A stretch of 60,361 nucleotides of DNA, taken from the NCBI GenBank assembly GCA_002455655.1, contig DKLF01000044.1:1-60361 (forward strand). The letters are read 5' to 3'. Positions 17,087 through 25,044 of this stretch are shown here, piece by piece. Source of the DNA: Oscillibacter sp. UBA6647 (GTDB lineage: Bacteria; Bacillota; Clostridia; Oscillospirales; Oscillospiraceae). Under the pieces are notes generated by a model. The model ran no database searches and had not been told where the DNA came from. It worked only from the letters and a program-made list of their open reading frames with translations. The position numbers and the translations under genes are program-made. The stretch's first letter is position 1, and every line of letters starts with the position of its first letter.

Positions 17087-17857
17087 ATGAAAGTTGTCTT
17101 ACTGGCAGGCGGATTTGGAACGCGCATCTCGGAGGAGAGCCACCTAAAGCCCAAGCCCATGATCGAAATTGGCGATCAGCCCATTTTGTGGCACATCATG
17201 AAGCACTATTCCAGCTACGGTTACAATGAATTTGTCATCTGCGCGGGCTATAAGCAGCACCTAATTAAGCAGTATTTTGCGGATTACTACCTCCACCGCA
17301 GCGACATCACCTTTGATTTCTCCAACGGGGGAGAGATGACCATCCACAACAATATCTCCGAACCGTGGAAGGTCACGGTGGTAGACACGGGATTGAACAC
17401 CATGACCGGCGGCCGGGTCAAGCGCATCCAGCCCTACATCGGCAACGAACCCTTTATGCTGACCTACGGCGATGGCGTCTGCGACGTGGACATTGGCAAG
17501 CTGGTGAAGTTCCACAAATCCCACGGCAAACTGGTGACCATGACCGCCATCCAGCCGGAGGGGCGGTTCGGCGTGCTAGACTTGGAGGGAGATACCATTA
17601 AGGCATTCCGCGAAAAGAGTCAAGAAGATATGGGTTATATCAACGGTGGATTTATGGTGGTTCAGCCAGAAATTTTTAATTACATAGAGGGCGACAGCAC
17701 CATCTTTGAGCGTGCACCTCTGGAATCAACAGCTGAAAAGGGCGAGCTGATGGCCTTCCGCCACAACGGCTTCTGGCAGTGCATGGACACCCAGCGGGAT
17801 AAGCAAAAGCTGGAGGAGCTGTGGGAGAGCGGTAACGCGCCTTGGAGGAACTGGTAA
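17087..17857 (+). CDS. rfbF: Glucose-1-phosphate cytidylyltransferase
   Basis: A 256-aa nucleotidyltransferase that makes CDP-glucose from CTP and glucose-1-phosphate. It shows the signature VVLLAGGFGTRISEES at the start, KPKPMIEIGDQPILWHIMKH near residue 25 and the metal-binding LTYGDGVCDVDI near 126, all characteristic of RfbF/AscA; length is typical. It overlaps rfbG by 1 nt, so the first two steps of CDP-deoxyhexose synthesis are translationally coupled. Confidence 0.95.
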   Translation: MKVVLLAGGFGTRISEESHLKPKPMIEIGDQPILWHIMKHYSSYGYNEFVICAGYKQHLIKQYFADYYLHRSDITFDFSNGGEMTIHNNISEPWKVTVVDTGLNTMTGGRVKRIQPYIGNEPFMLTYGDGVCDVDIGKLVKFHKSHGKLVTMTAIQPEGRFGVLDLEGDTIKAFREKSQEDMGYINGGFMVVQPEIFNYIEGDSTIFERAPLESTAEKGELMAFRHNGFWQCMDTQRDKQKLEELWESGNAPWRNW

Positions 17858-18906
17858 TGAATTTATCGTTCTATCAGGGTAAGCGGGTACTGGTCACCGG
17901 CCACACCGGCTTCAAGGGCGCCTGGCTGTGCAAAATTTTAATTCAGGCCGGGGCGCAGGTCTCAGGATATTCTTTGCAACCACCCACGCAGCCCAATCTC
18001 TTTTCGCTGGCCGGCCTGTCCTCACAGATTACCTCTGTCACCGGGGACGTGCGGGACTTAGCACACCTGAAAGAGGTGTTTGCCGCCGCCCAGCCTGAAA
18101 TCGTCTTTCATCTGGCGGCGCAGCCCATCGTACGGGAATCCTATTGCGCGCCGGTGGACACCTATGCCACCAATGTAATGGGCACGGTGAACGTGATGGA
18201 GTGCGTGCGGCTGAATCCCTGCGTCAAGTCCGTGCTGAACGTGACCACGGACAAGGTCTATCTCAACCGGGAGTGGCCGTGGGGCTATCGGGAGAATGAG
18301 GAGCTGGACGGCTTTGACCCCTACTCCAACAGCAAGTCCTGCTCCGAATTGGTGACCCACAGCTATCAGAAGTCCTTCTTCGACGGCATGGATGTGGCGG
18401 TCTCCACGGCGAGAGCGGGCAACGTCATCGGCGGCGGCGATTTCGCCCCTGACCGCATTATTCCCGACTGCGTGCGCGCGGTGATGGAGAAAGCCCCCGT
18501 CATCGTGCGAAACCCCCACTCCACCAGACCCTATCAGCACGTGCTGGAGCCGCTGTCGGCGTATCTTCTGATCGCGCAGAGGCAGTGGGAGCAAAAGGAA
18601 CTGCAGGGTTATTATAATGTAGGGCCGGACGAGTGCGACTGCGTGACCACCGGGCAGCTGGTGGACGCCTTCTGTAAGGCATGGGGCGGTGGGCAGACCT
18701 GGGTAAATCAGTTTGTGGGCGGCCCCCACGAGGCGGGCTTTTTGAAGCTGGACTGCTCCCTCATCAAGCAGAAGCTGGGTTGGCTTCCCCGATGGCACAT
18801 TCAGCAGGCCATCGAAAAAACGGTGGAATGGACGAAGGCCTATGCTGAAAATCCCACCGACACCGCCGTGATGGAGGCGCAGATTCAAGCCTGCTTTCAA
18901 AACTGA
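17857..18906 (+). CDS. rfbG: CDP-glucose 4,6-dehydratase
   Basis: A 349-aa extended short-chain dehydrogenase with the NAD-binding motif VTGHTGFKGAWL near residue 13, the VTTDKVYLNREW segment near 132, the catalytic YSNSK (Y-x3-K) near 159 and ARAGNVIGGGDFAPDRIIPD near 190. It converts CDP-glucose to CDP-4-keto-6-deoxyglucose. The ATG at 17857 overlaps the rfbF stop and has a GGAGG site within the end of rfbF. Confidence 0.95.
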   Translation: MNLSFYQGKRVLVTGHTGFKGAWLCKILIQAGAQVSGYSLQPPTQPNLFSLAGLSSQITSVTGDVRDLAHLKEVFAAAQPEIVFHLAAQPIVRESYCAPVDTYATNVMGTVNVMECVRLNPCVKSVLNVTTDKVYLNREWPWGYRENEELDGFDPYSNSKSCSELVTHSYQKSFFDGMDVAVSTARAGNVIGGGDFAPDRIIPDCVRAVMEKAPVIVRNPHSTRPYQHVLEPLSAYLLIAQRQWEQKELQGYYNVGPDECDCVTTGQLVDAFCKAWGGGQTWVNQFVGGPHEAGFLKLDCSLIKQKLGWLPRWHIQQAIEKTVEWTKAYAENPTDTAVMEAQIQACFQN

Positions 18907-18921
18907 CAAGGAGCAAAGTTT

Positions 18922-19839
18922 ATGAAAAAGGTTCTTGTGACCGGAGCAACTGGTTTCGTCGGATCCCACGTAGTCAGGCTGTTAGCGGATAAGGGAATGG
19001 GAATTCTGGCGATTGTACGGGATGTATCCAAAGCCGAAGAGCTATTTTCCGATTTACCATCGGTACGGTATATTGCCTGCGAGATGGAGCAATATCAGCA
19101 TCTGCCGGAGTTGTTACCTGATCGTAATATTGATATAGCCTATCATTTCGCGTGGAACGGAACCAGTGGTGATAGCCGCAGGGACTATAAGAAACAGTTA
19201 AAAAATGTGGAATACTTGTGTGATTTGATGAACTCCATGAAAAGAATGCGCTGTGACCGGATTGTTGTGGCAGGAAGCATCATGGAATTTGAAGTAATTG
19301 AAGCCACACAGCTGCAAGGAGTTGCTTCATTGGCAGCTAACATTTACGGCGCGGCCAAATGTGTTTCTCATCAAATGGCAAAAGCTTTGGCCAGCGAACT
19401 GCAGATTGATTTGGTCTGGGGCATCATCACAAATGCTTTTGGAGCAGGAGAGGTTTCTGCACGGTTTATTAATACTACGCTGCGAAAAATTCTTCGACAT
19501 GAGCCGCTTCAATTTACTGCAGGAATGCAAAATTACGATTTTATTTATATTACAGATTTGGCAAGGGCATTTGTTGCCATAGGAGAAAAGGGGAAACCAG
19601 ATTTCGAATACACTTTAGGAAGTGGAAATGCCCGCAAGTTAAAGGAATATGTTCTTGAAATCCAAAAAGTTTTCGCCCCCCAGAGTGAGGTTTTTTTTGG
19701 CAAGGCTCCATTTACCGGGATATCCCTGCCTTTGAAGCGATTTAGCACAAAACAGTTGGTAGCCGATACTGGATTCTGTCCCGAGGTTTCCTTCGCGGAG
19801 GGACTTCAACGCACGATGGACTGGATTTCTTCCCATTAA
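18922..19839 (+). CDS. NAD-dependent epimerase/reductase, likely CDP-3,6-dideoxyhexose reductase
   Basis: A 305-aa extended SDR with VLVTGATGFVGSHVV at the N-terminus and a Y-x3-K active site (NIYGAAKCVSHQMAK near 152). It lies between rfbG and a cupin epimerase, the place where abequose/paratose synthases (RfbJ/RfbS) or the ascarylose reductase AscF are found. It would reduce C4 of a CDP-4-keto-3,6-dideoxyhexose. The particular sugar cannot be decided by eye. More AT-rich than rfbF and rfbG. Confidence 0.72.
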   Translation: MKKVLVTGATGFVGSHVVRLLADKGMGILAIVRDVSKAEELFSDLPSVRYIACEMEQYQHLPELLPDRNIDIAYHFAWNGTSGDSRRDYKKQLKNVEYLCDLMNSMKRMRCDRIVVAGSIMEFEVIEATQLQGVASLAANIYGAAKCVSHQMAKALASELQIDLVWGIITNAFGAGEVSARFINTTLRKILRHEPLQFTAGMQNYDFIYITDLARAFVAIGEKGKPDFEYTLGSGNARKLKEYVLEIQKVFAPQSEVFFGKAPFTGISLPLKRFSTKQLVADTGFCPEVSFAEGLQRTMDWISSH

Positions 19840-19852
19840 AGGAGAATAAGAG

Positions 19853-20413
19853 ATGCAAGGGTTTTCATTTGAGGATGGTTTATTTTCGGGCATTAAAATA
19901 GTGCACCCATTTTGCTTGGAAGACAAACGAGGGAATTTTATTAAAGATTACTCCGAAGCAATCTTCCAGACAAACGGCCTCGATCATGCTGTAAAAGAGA
20001 TTTTTTATGCAAAGTCTCAAAAAAATGTGATCCGCGGTATGCACTTTATTGCGCCCGAGTTGCAGGCTAAGTTGATCCGTGTCTTATATGGAAGGATTTT
20101 CGATGTAGTGGTGGATTTAAGGCGGGGATCAAAAACTTTTGGCCAGTGGAAAAGTATCGAATTGTCCGAAGAAGGTCTGACCGCTCTGTTACTCCCCGGA
20201 GGATTTGCGCATGGCTACTTGACTCTGACTGACGCAATGGTCTCCTATCAGTGTAATACCAACTACCAACCTTCCTATGACCATGGAATTTTATGGAATG
20301 ATTTTGCTTTAAGGATCGAGTGGCCTGTTGCAAGAGAAAACTTGATTGTTTCAGAGAAAGACATGAAAAACATGAGCTTTGAGCAATTTCAACGAGAATT
20401 TGGAGGACTATAA
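19853..20413 (+). CDS. RmlC-like NDP-sugar epimerase (cupin)
   Basis: A 186-aa cupin related to dTDP-4-dehydrorhamnose 3,5-epimerase. It has the catalytic-His region NVIRGMHFIA near residue 59 and the FDVVVDLRRGS and LLLPGGFAHGYLTL segments. In a CDP-sugar cluster without other rml genes it is more likely the C5 epimerase of an ascarylose-like pathway (AscE) than a rhamnose gene. It directly follows the reductase and precedes a glycosyltransferase. Assignment to CDP-sugars is from context only. Confidence 0.75.
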   Translation: MQGFSFEDGLFSGIKIVHPFCLEDKRGNFIKDYSEAIFQTNGLDHAVKEIFYAKSQKNVIRGMHFIAPELQAKLIRVLYGRIFDVVVDLRRGSKTFGQWKSIELSEEGLTALLLPGGFAHGYLTLTDAMVSYQCNTNYQPSYDHGILWNDFALRIEWPVARENLIVSEKDMKNMSFEQFQREFGGL

Positions 20414-20415
20414 CC

Positions 20416-21438
20416 TTGGAAAGGAATACGCCTTTTGTTTCTGTGGTGATCGTAGCATACCAGGCAGAAAAGACGCTTCAGAGGACTTTGGATGCGTTAG
20501 CCGAGCAGACCTATCGAGATTTTGAAATTGTTTTTGTAAACAACGGCGCCACAGATTCCACCGGTGAGCTTTTTTCTGCTTTTATGGAACAGCATCCTGA
20601 ATTGCAGTATCGTCTTGAAAAAGTGGAGATCAATCAGGGGCTGCAGCCCGGCAGAATGGCAGGGCTTGCCGCCGTTTCCGGTGAGTATGTCCTCTTTAAT
20701 GATGCAGATGATTGGATGGCTCCCGACTGTCTGGAGCTTTTGACGGCAGAAGCAAAAAAACCAGGTATCGATAAGGTAATGGGCGCTTTTACAGAAATTA
20801 ACGAGCAAGGGGAAGTGCTCCGCACAGTCAATTTTGTAGACAATCAGTGTCTGTGGTTAGTGGTTAATTTGCAGGCAGTTCTTTTTCGCAGGGATATTAT
20901 CCAAGACCATGGTCTGGTCTTTCATCCGGGATACTTAGATGACATCGATTTTAATTCCTTCTACAATGAATTTTCCACAGGCGCCGCCTATATACGAAAG
21001 CCCATCTATTATTACTATGTCAACCAGAATTCCACTTCGGGGGCAAAAAATAAAAACCGCCCTTGGACAGGGGTGACCATGGTGCGGGATACCATTGATC
21101 TTCTCAAGCCCTTGCATGACCGCCTCCCTCTGGAGGAGGACAGGCTGGCCTTGCAGTATCTGATTATTAAACAATATTACTTCTATCTCCTGCACAATTA
21201 TCGCTATTCCAGTTTCAAAGAAATTGTAGCCGCCTTTTCGGAGGCGAAAGGGCTTTTACGGAAATCTTTTCCAGCCCATTTGACTGTGCCGAGCAAGGAA
21301 TACATCCACAATGTTGGCGACCGTCCCAGTGGAAAAAAATTGGTGAACCTTCTTCGTACAGCGGAGCGGATGCACCTATTAAAACCCCTGCTGTTTGGAT
21401 ACAGTCTGCTCTCCAAAGTAACCTATGTTCATTCTTAA
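20416..21438 (+). CDS. GT2-family glycosyltransferase
   Basis: A 340-aa GT-A glycosyltransferase: FVSVVIVAYQAEKTLQRTLD at the N-terminus, VFVNNGATDSTGE near 38 and the DXD-type NDADDWMAPDCLEL near 94. It uses a TTG start at 20416, with GGAGG 9 nt upstream inside the end of the preceding gene. Lying among the CDP-dideoxyhexose genes, it is a reasonable candidate for the transferase that uses that sugar. Confidence 0.85.
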   Translation: MERNTPFVSVVIVAYQAEKTLQRTLDALAEQTYRDFEIVFVNNGATDSTGELFSAFMEQHPELQYRLEKVEINQGLQPGRMAGLAAVSGEYVLFNDADDWMAPDCLELLTAEAKKPGIDKVMGAFTEINEQGEVLRTVNFVDNQCLWLVVNLQAVLFRRDIIQDHGLVFHPGYLDDIDFNSFYNEFSTGAAYIRKPIYYYYVNQNSTSGAKNKNRPWTGVTMVRDTIDLLKPLHDRLPLEEDRLALQYLIIKQYYFYLLHNYRYSSFKEIVAAFSEAKGLLRKSFPAHLTVPSKEYIHNVGDRPSGKKLVNLLRTAERMHLLKPLLFGYSLLSKVTYVHS

Positions 21439-21450
21439 GGCGGAAAAACA

Positions 21451-22695
21451 ATGCAGAAAATAAAGGAAGTTTTTTGGAATACAGGCGGAAACATCATTTA
21501 TCTGGCCGCCACATGGCTGATGACCGTGGTGGTGGTCCGGCTGGCGAATTTTGAAGCCGCCGGCGTGTTTTCGCTGGCCATGACCATCACCGCCGTGTTT
21601 TACTGCATCTCCATGTTTGGAATGCGGTCCTTTCAAGTGTCCGATGTGACCGGAGAGTTCAGCGATCAGGTGTATTTTTCCTCTCGCATCATCACGGCCG
21701 CAGTTGGTATGGCGCTGTGCTTCCTGTACTGCTGTCTCAGCGGATACTCCGGATATCAAATCGGCGTGGTTCTGCTCTATATGCTGTTCAAAACGGTGGA
21801 GGCCTTTTCGGACGTCAGCTATGGCTTTTTTCAGAAGTACAATCACTTTAATTATATTTTCTGGTCGTTGACAGCCAAGGGGATCGTGTCCATCCTGCTG
21901 TTTTCTTTGGTTCTTTATTTCGCTGGAAATCTCCTCATCACCCTGCTGGTGATGACACTTGGGGCCGGTGCAATCTATGCTTTTTATGATCTTCGGCATA
22001 GCAGACGGCTGGTGGATTCCTTTTTGAGCAGGGATTCCTCTCAGATATGGAAACTCCTGTCCGCAACGCTCTTACTGATGGCTGTTCATCTGGTGACGCC
22101 TGTTTTGATCGCCATCCCCCGCGTTTATTACGAGGCGCATTTCGGTTCGGAGCTATTTGGGTATTATTCTTCCATCTCAGCTCCAACCGTTGTGATATCC
22201 ACCTTTGTGTCCTGCGCAATGATGCCTTTTCTGCCAAGATACGCCGAATATCAGATTCAACAACAGCAAAAGCGGGGCTATCAATTGCTGGTTGGCACGG
22301 TCGGATTCACCATTGTTTTCGGTGGGATATGCTATCTGCTGAGCCTTTGGATGGGGGATTGGGCGTTGTCCCTTCTGTATACGCCTGAGATTGTGCGGCA
22401 CGCGGCTATTTTACCCAGTATCGTGGTTTCCACCACGTGCTCTGCACTGGTGATGTGCCTCAATTCGTTTTTTATCGCCACCAGGAGGATGAAAACCTTG
22501 ATGGTACTTCTTCTGATCGGCTGCGGAGCCTCTTACCTGTTCACGCCATTTTTAATCGAACAGTTTGCCATGGCTGGCATTAGCTACACACTAACGGTTT
22601 CTCAGTGTATTCAAGCTGGATGTATGTTCATATTGGCTTGTATTGAAATAAAAAAATGGAATCTACCAAAAAAGGAGAATAACGATGTTTGCTGA
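21451..22695 (+). CDS. Polysaccharide flippase (Wzx/MATE-like)
   Basis: A 414-aa membrane protein with about 12 predicted helices and the N-terminal pattern of O-antigen/teichuronic flippases (TGGNIIYLAATWLMTVVVV at the start). It would move a lipid-linked glycan across the membrane. It overlaps rfbH by 11 nt. This is the second flippase of the operon; the first is fused to a GT39-like domain, so the operon may build two lipid-linked products or have collected two glycan modules. Confidence 0.82.
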   Translation: MQKIKEVFWNTGGNIIYLAATWLMTVVVVRLANFEAAGVFSLAMTITAVFYCISMFGMRSFQVSDVTGEFSDQVYFSSRIITAAVGMALCFLYCCLSGYSGYQIGVVLLYMLFKTVEAFSDVSYGFFQKYNHFNYIFWSLTAKGIVSILLFSLVLYFAGNLLITLLVMTLGAGAIYAFYDLRHSRRLVDSFLSRDSSQIWKLLSATLLLMAVHLVTPVLIAIPRVYYEAHFGSELFGYYSSISAPTVVISTFVSCAMMPFLPRYAEYQIQQQQKRGYQLLVGTVGFTIVFGGICYLLSLWMGDWALSLLYTPEIVRHAAILPSIVVSTTCSALVMCLNSFFIATRRMKTLMVLLLIGCGASYLFTPFLIEQFAMAGISYTLTVSQCIQAGCMFILACIEIKKWNLPKKENNDVC

Positions 22696-24019
22696 TATGA
22701 CTGAACAACAGGCAAAAGAAAAAATTCTGGAGCTGACGGCAGAATACTGCCGCACCTATCGTCAGCCCAAGACATACCACGACGGCGACCGGATCGCCTA
22801 CGCCTCCCGGGTTTACGATGAGGCGGAAATGGTCAATCTGGTAGACAGCGCGCTGGAATTCTGGCTGACCTCCGGGCGCTATACCGAGGAATTTGAGAGG
22901 AATTTCGCGGCGTTTCTGGGCGTGAAGTACTGCGCGCTGGTGAACTCCGGCTCCTCTGCCAACCTGAACGCCTTTATGGCGCTGACCTCGCCGTTGCTGG
23001 GCGAGCGCGCCGTGAAAAGGGGAGATGAGGTCATCACTGTAGCGGCAGGCTTTCCTACCACCGTGGCGCCCATGATTCAATACGGCGCCATTCCCGTGTT
23101 TGTGGATGTAACCATTCCCCAGTACAACATCGACGTCACCCTGCTGGAACAGGCCGTTTCCCCCAAAACCAAGGCGGTTATGATTGCCCATACACTGGGC
23201 AACCCCTTTGACCTGACAGCCGTCAAGCATTTTTGCGACAAGCACAAACTCTGGCTGATCGAGGACAACTGCGACGCGCTGGGCTCCAAATACCTCTACG
23301 AGGGGGAGGAGCGCTACACCGGCACGGTGGGCGACATCGGCACCTCCAGCTTCTATCCGCCCCATCACATGACCATGGGCGAGGGCGGCGCGGTCTACAC
23401 CAGCAATCCTCTGCTCAACCGCATCATTCGTTCCTTCCGGGACTGGGGACGGGACTGCGTATGCCCCCCCGGCCACGACAATCTGTGCGGCCACCGCTTT
23501 GACAAGCAGTACGGCACGCTGCCGCTGGGCTATGACCACAAATATGTCTACTCCCACTTCGGCTACAACCTGAAGGCCACGGATTTGCAGGCGGCCATCG
23601 GCTGCGCCCAGTTGGAGAAATTCCCGTCCTTCATCGCACGCCGCCGCCACAACTTCGACCGGCTGAAGGCGGTGCTGACACCGGCGGCGGACAAGCTGAT
23701 CCTGCCGGAGCCCTGCGCCGGCTCCCAGCCCTCCTGGTTCGGTTTTTTGATCACCTGCCAAAGCGCTCAGGCAAGAGAGAAGCTGATCATCGCGCTGGAG
23801 TCCGCCAACATCCAGACCCGGATGCTCTTTGCGGGCAACCTCCTGCGCCACCCCTGCTTTGACCAGATGCGGGAAAGCGGCGAGGGCTATCGCGTGGTGG
23901 GCAAGCTGAAAAACACCGACATCATTACCTCCCAAACCTTCTGGGTGGGGGTGTACCCGGGTATGACCGACGAAATGATTGACAAGATGGCTGCGGTCAT
24001 CCTTGTAAATTGTGACTAA
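22685..24019 (+). CDS. rfbH: CDP-6-deoxy-hexulose 3-dehydrase (E1)
   Basis: A 444-aa PMP/PLP enzyme that removes the C3 hydroxyl of CDP-4-keto-6-deoxyglucose. The usual Schiff-base lysine is a histidine in SSFYPPHHMTMGEGG (near residue 230), the hallmark of the E1 dehydrase. A [2Fe-2S] cysteine set is visible: C-x-C-x7-C in RDCVCPPGHDNLC plus an upstream Cys in LIEDNCDALGS. Spacing to the upstream Cys is 61 residues, against 57 quoted for characterised E1, explained by a short insertion. The separate E3 reductase partner is not in the window. Together with rfbF and rfbG it commits the pathway to a 3,6-dideoxyhexose. Confidence 0.94.
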   Translation: MFADMTEQQAKEKILELTAEYCRTYRQPKTYHDGDRIAYASRVYDEAEMVNLVDSALEFWLTSGRYTEEFERNFAAFLGVKYCALVNSGSSANLNAFMALTSPLLGERAVKRGDEVITVAAGFPTTVAPMIQYGAIPVFVDVTIPQYNIDVTLLEQAVSPKTKAVMIAHTLGNPFDLTAVKHFCDKHKLWLIEDNCDALGSKYLYEGEERYTGTVGDIGTSSFYPPHHMTMGEGGAVYTSNPLLNRIIRSFRDWGRDCVCPPGHDNLCGHRFDKQYGTLPLGYDHKYVYSHFGYNLKATDLQAAIGCAQLEKFPSFIARRRHNFDRLKAVLTPAADKLILPEPCAGSQPSWFGFLITCQSAQAREKLIIALESANIQTRMLFAGNLLRHPCFDQMRESGEGYRVVGKLKNTDIITSQTFWVGVYPGMTDEMIDKMAAVILVNCD

Positions 24020-24031
24020 AGGAGAAACCCT

Positions 24032-25009
24032 ATGAAAGTATTGGTAACTGGCGCAGACGGTTTTATCGGAAGCCATCTGACGGAAGAACTGGTGAAATCC
24101 GGTGCAGAGGTCCGTGCCTTTGTGTACTACAATTCCTTCAATTCCTGGGGTTGGCTGGACAGTCTGCCCAAGGAGATTAAAGATCAGATTGAAGTAGTGG
24201 CCGGTGACGTCCGGGATGCCAACTTCATCATGCACGTCATGAGGGGCATTGACTGCGTGTACCATCTGGCGGCGCTGATCGCCATTCCCTTCAGCTACTA
24301 TGCCCCCGACGCCTATGTGGACACCAACATCAAGGGCACACTGAACGTCCTGAATGCCGCCCGAGAGTTGGGCACCAAGCGGGTGTTGGTGACCTCCACC
24401 TCCGAGGTGTACGGCACCGCCCGGTACGTCCCCATTGACGAAAAGCACCCCTATCAGGGACAGTCCCCCTACTCCGCCACCAAAATCGGCGCCGACCGCA
24501 TGGCCGAGTCTTTTTACCGCAGCTTCGACATCCCGGTGACCATTGTGCGACCGTTCAATACTTACGGACCCAGACAGTCTGCCCGTGCCGTCATCCCCAC
24601 CATCATCTCCCAGCTGATTGCCGGTGTGGAGGACATCAAGCTTGGCTCCCTGACCCCCACCCGGGACTTCGTGTTTGTCAAGGACACCGCCCGGGGCTTT
24701 ATGGAGCTGGCCAAGTGCGACGCCGCCATCGGCCGTGAGGTAAACATCTCCACCATGCGGGAGATCTCCATCGGGGACTTGGCGCAAAACATGATCGACC
24801 TCATCAACCCCAAGGCAAAGATCGTCTGCGACGAGCAGCGGATCCGCCCGGATAAGAGTGAGGTCAACCGTCTTCTGGGAGACAACAGCCTGCTGTACTC
24901 TCTCACCGGCTTCAAGCCCGAGACCCCCATTGAGGTGGGCCTGCAGCGCACGGTGGAGTTCATTCGGAACAATCTGTCCGTGTATAAATACGACCAATAT
25001 AATCTGTAA
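24032..25009 (+). CDS. legB: NAD-dependent 4,6-dehydratase LegB
   Basis: A 325-aa extended SDR nearly superimposable on LegB. It has VLVTGADGFIGSHLTEEL at the start, the diagnostic FVYYNSFNSWGWLDSL near 34, TSTSEVYGTARYVPI near 120, the active site SPYSATKIGAD and RPFNTYGPRQSARAV. LegB makes the 4-keto-6-deoxy intermediate from GDP- or UDP-GlcNAc in legionaminic acid synthesis. First gene of the nonulosonate block; LegC, NeuB and NeuC homologues follow downstream. Confidence 0.93.
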   Translation: MKVLVTGADGFIGSHLTEELVKSGAEVRAFVYYNSFNSWGWLDSLPKEIKDQIEVVAGDVRDANFIMHVMRGIDCVYHLAALIAIPFSYYAPDAYVDTNIKGTLNVLNAARELGTKRVLVTSTSEVYGTARYVPIDEKHPYQGQSPYSATKIGADRMAESFYRSFDIPVTIVRPFNTYGPRQSARAVIPTIISQLIAGVEDIKLGSLTPTRDFVFVKDTARGFMELAKCDAAIGREVNISTMREISIGDLAQNMIDLINPKAKIVCDEQRIRPDKSEVNRLLGDNSLLYSLTGFKPETPIEVGLQRTVEFIRNNLSVYKYDQYNL

Positions 25010-25044
25010 AACCACAGATCACCAAGTAAAAGAGGGTACGCTTT

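Noticed and set aside
18922..20413. dTDP-rhamnose operon
   Set aside because: The epimerase resembles RmlC, but rmlA, rmlB and rmlD are absent and the flanking genes are CDP-sugar enzymes.
22628..25015. 795-codon minus-strand open frame opposite rfbH and legB
   Set aside because: Shadow of two certain plus-strand genes with GC-rich third positions. Its translation is Val/Gly/His-rich, shows no family motif and has no ribosome binding site.
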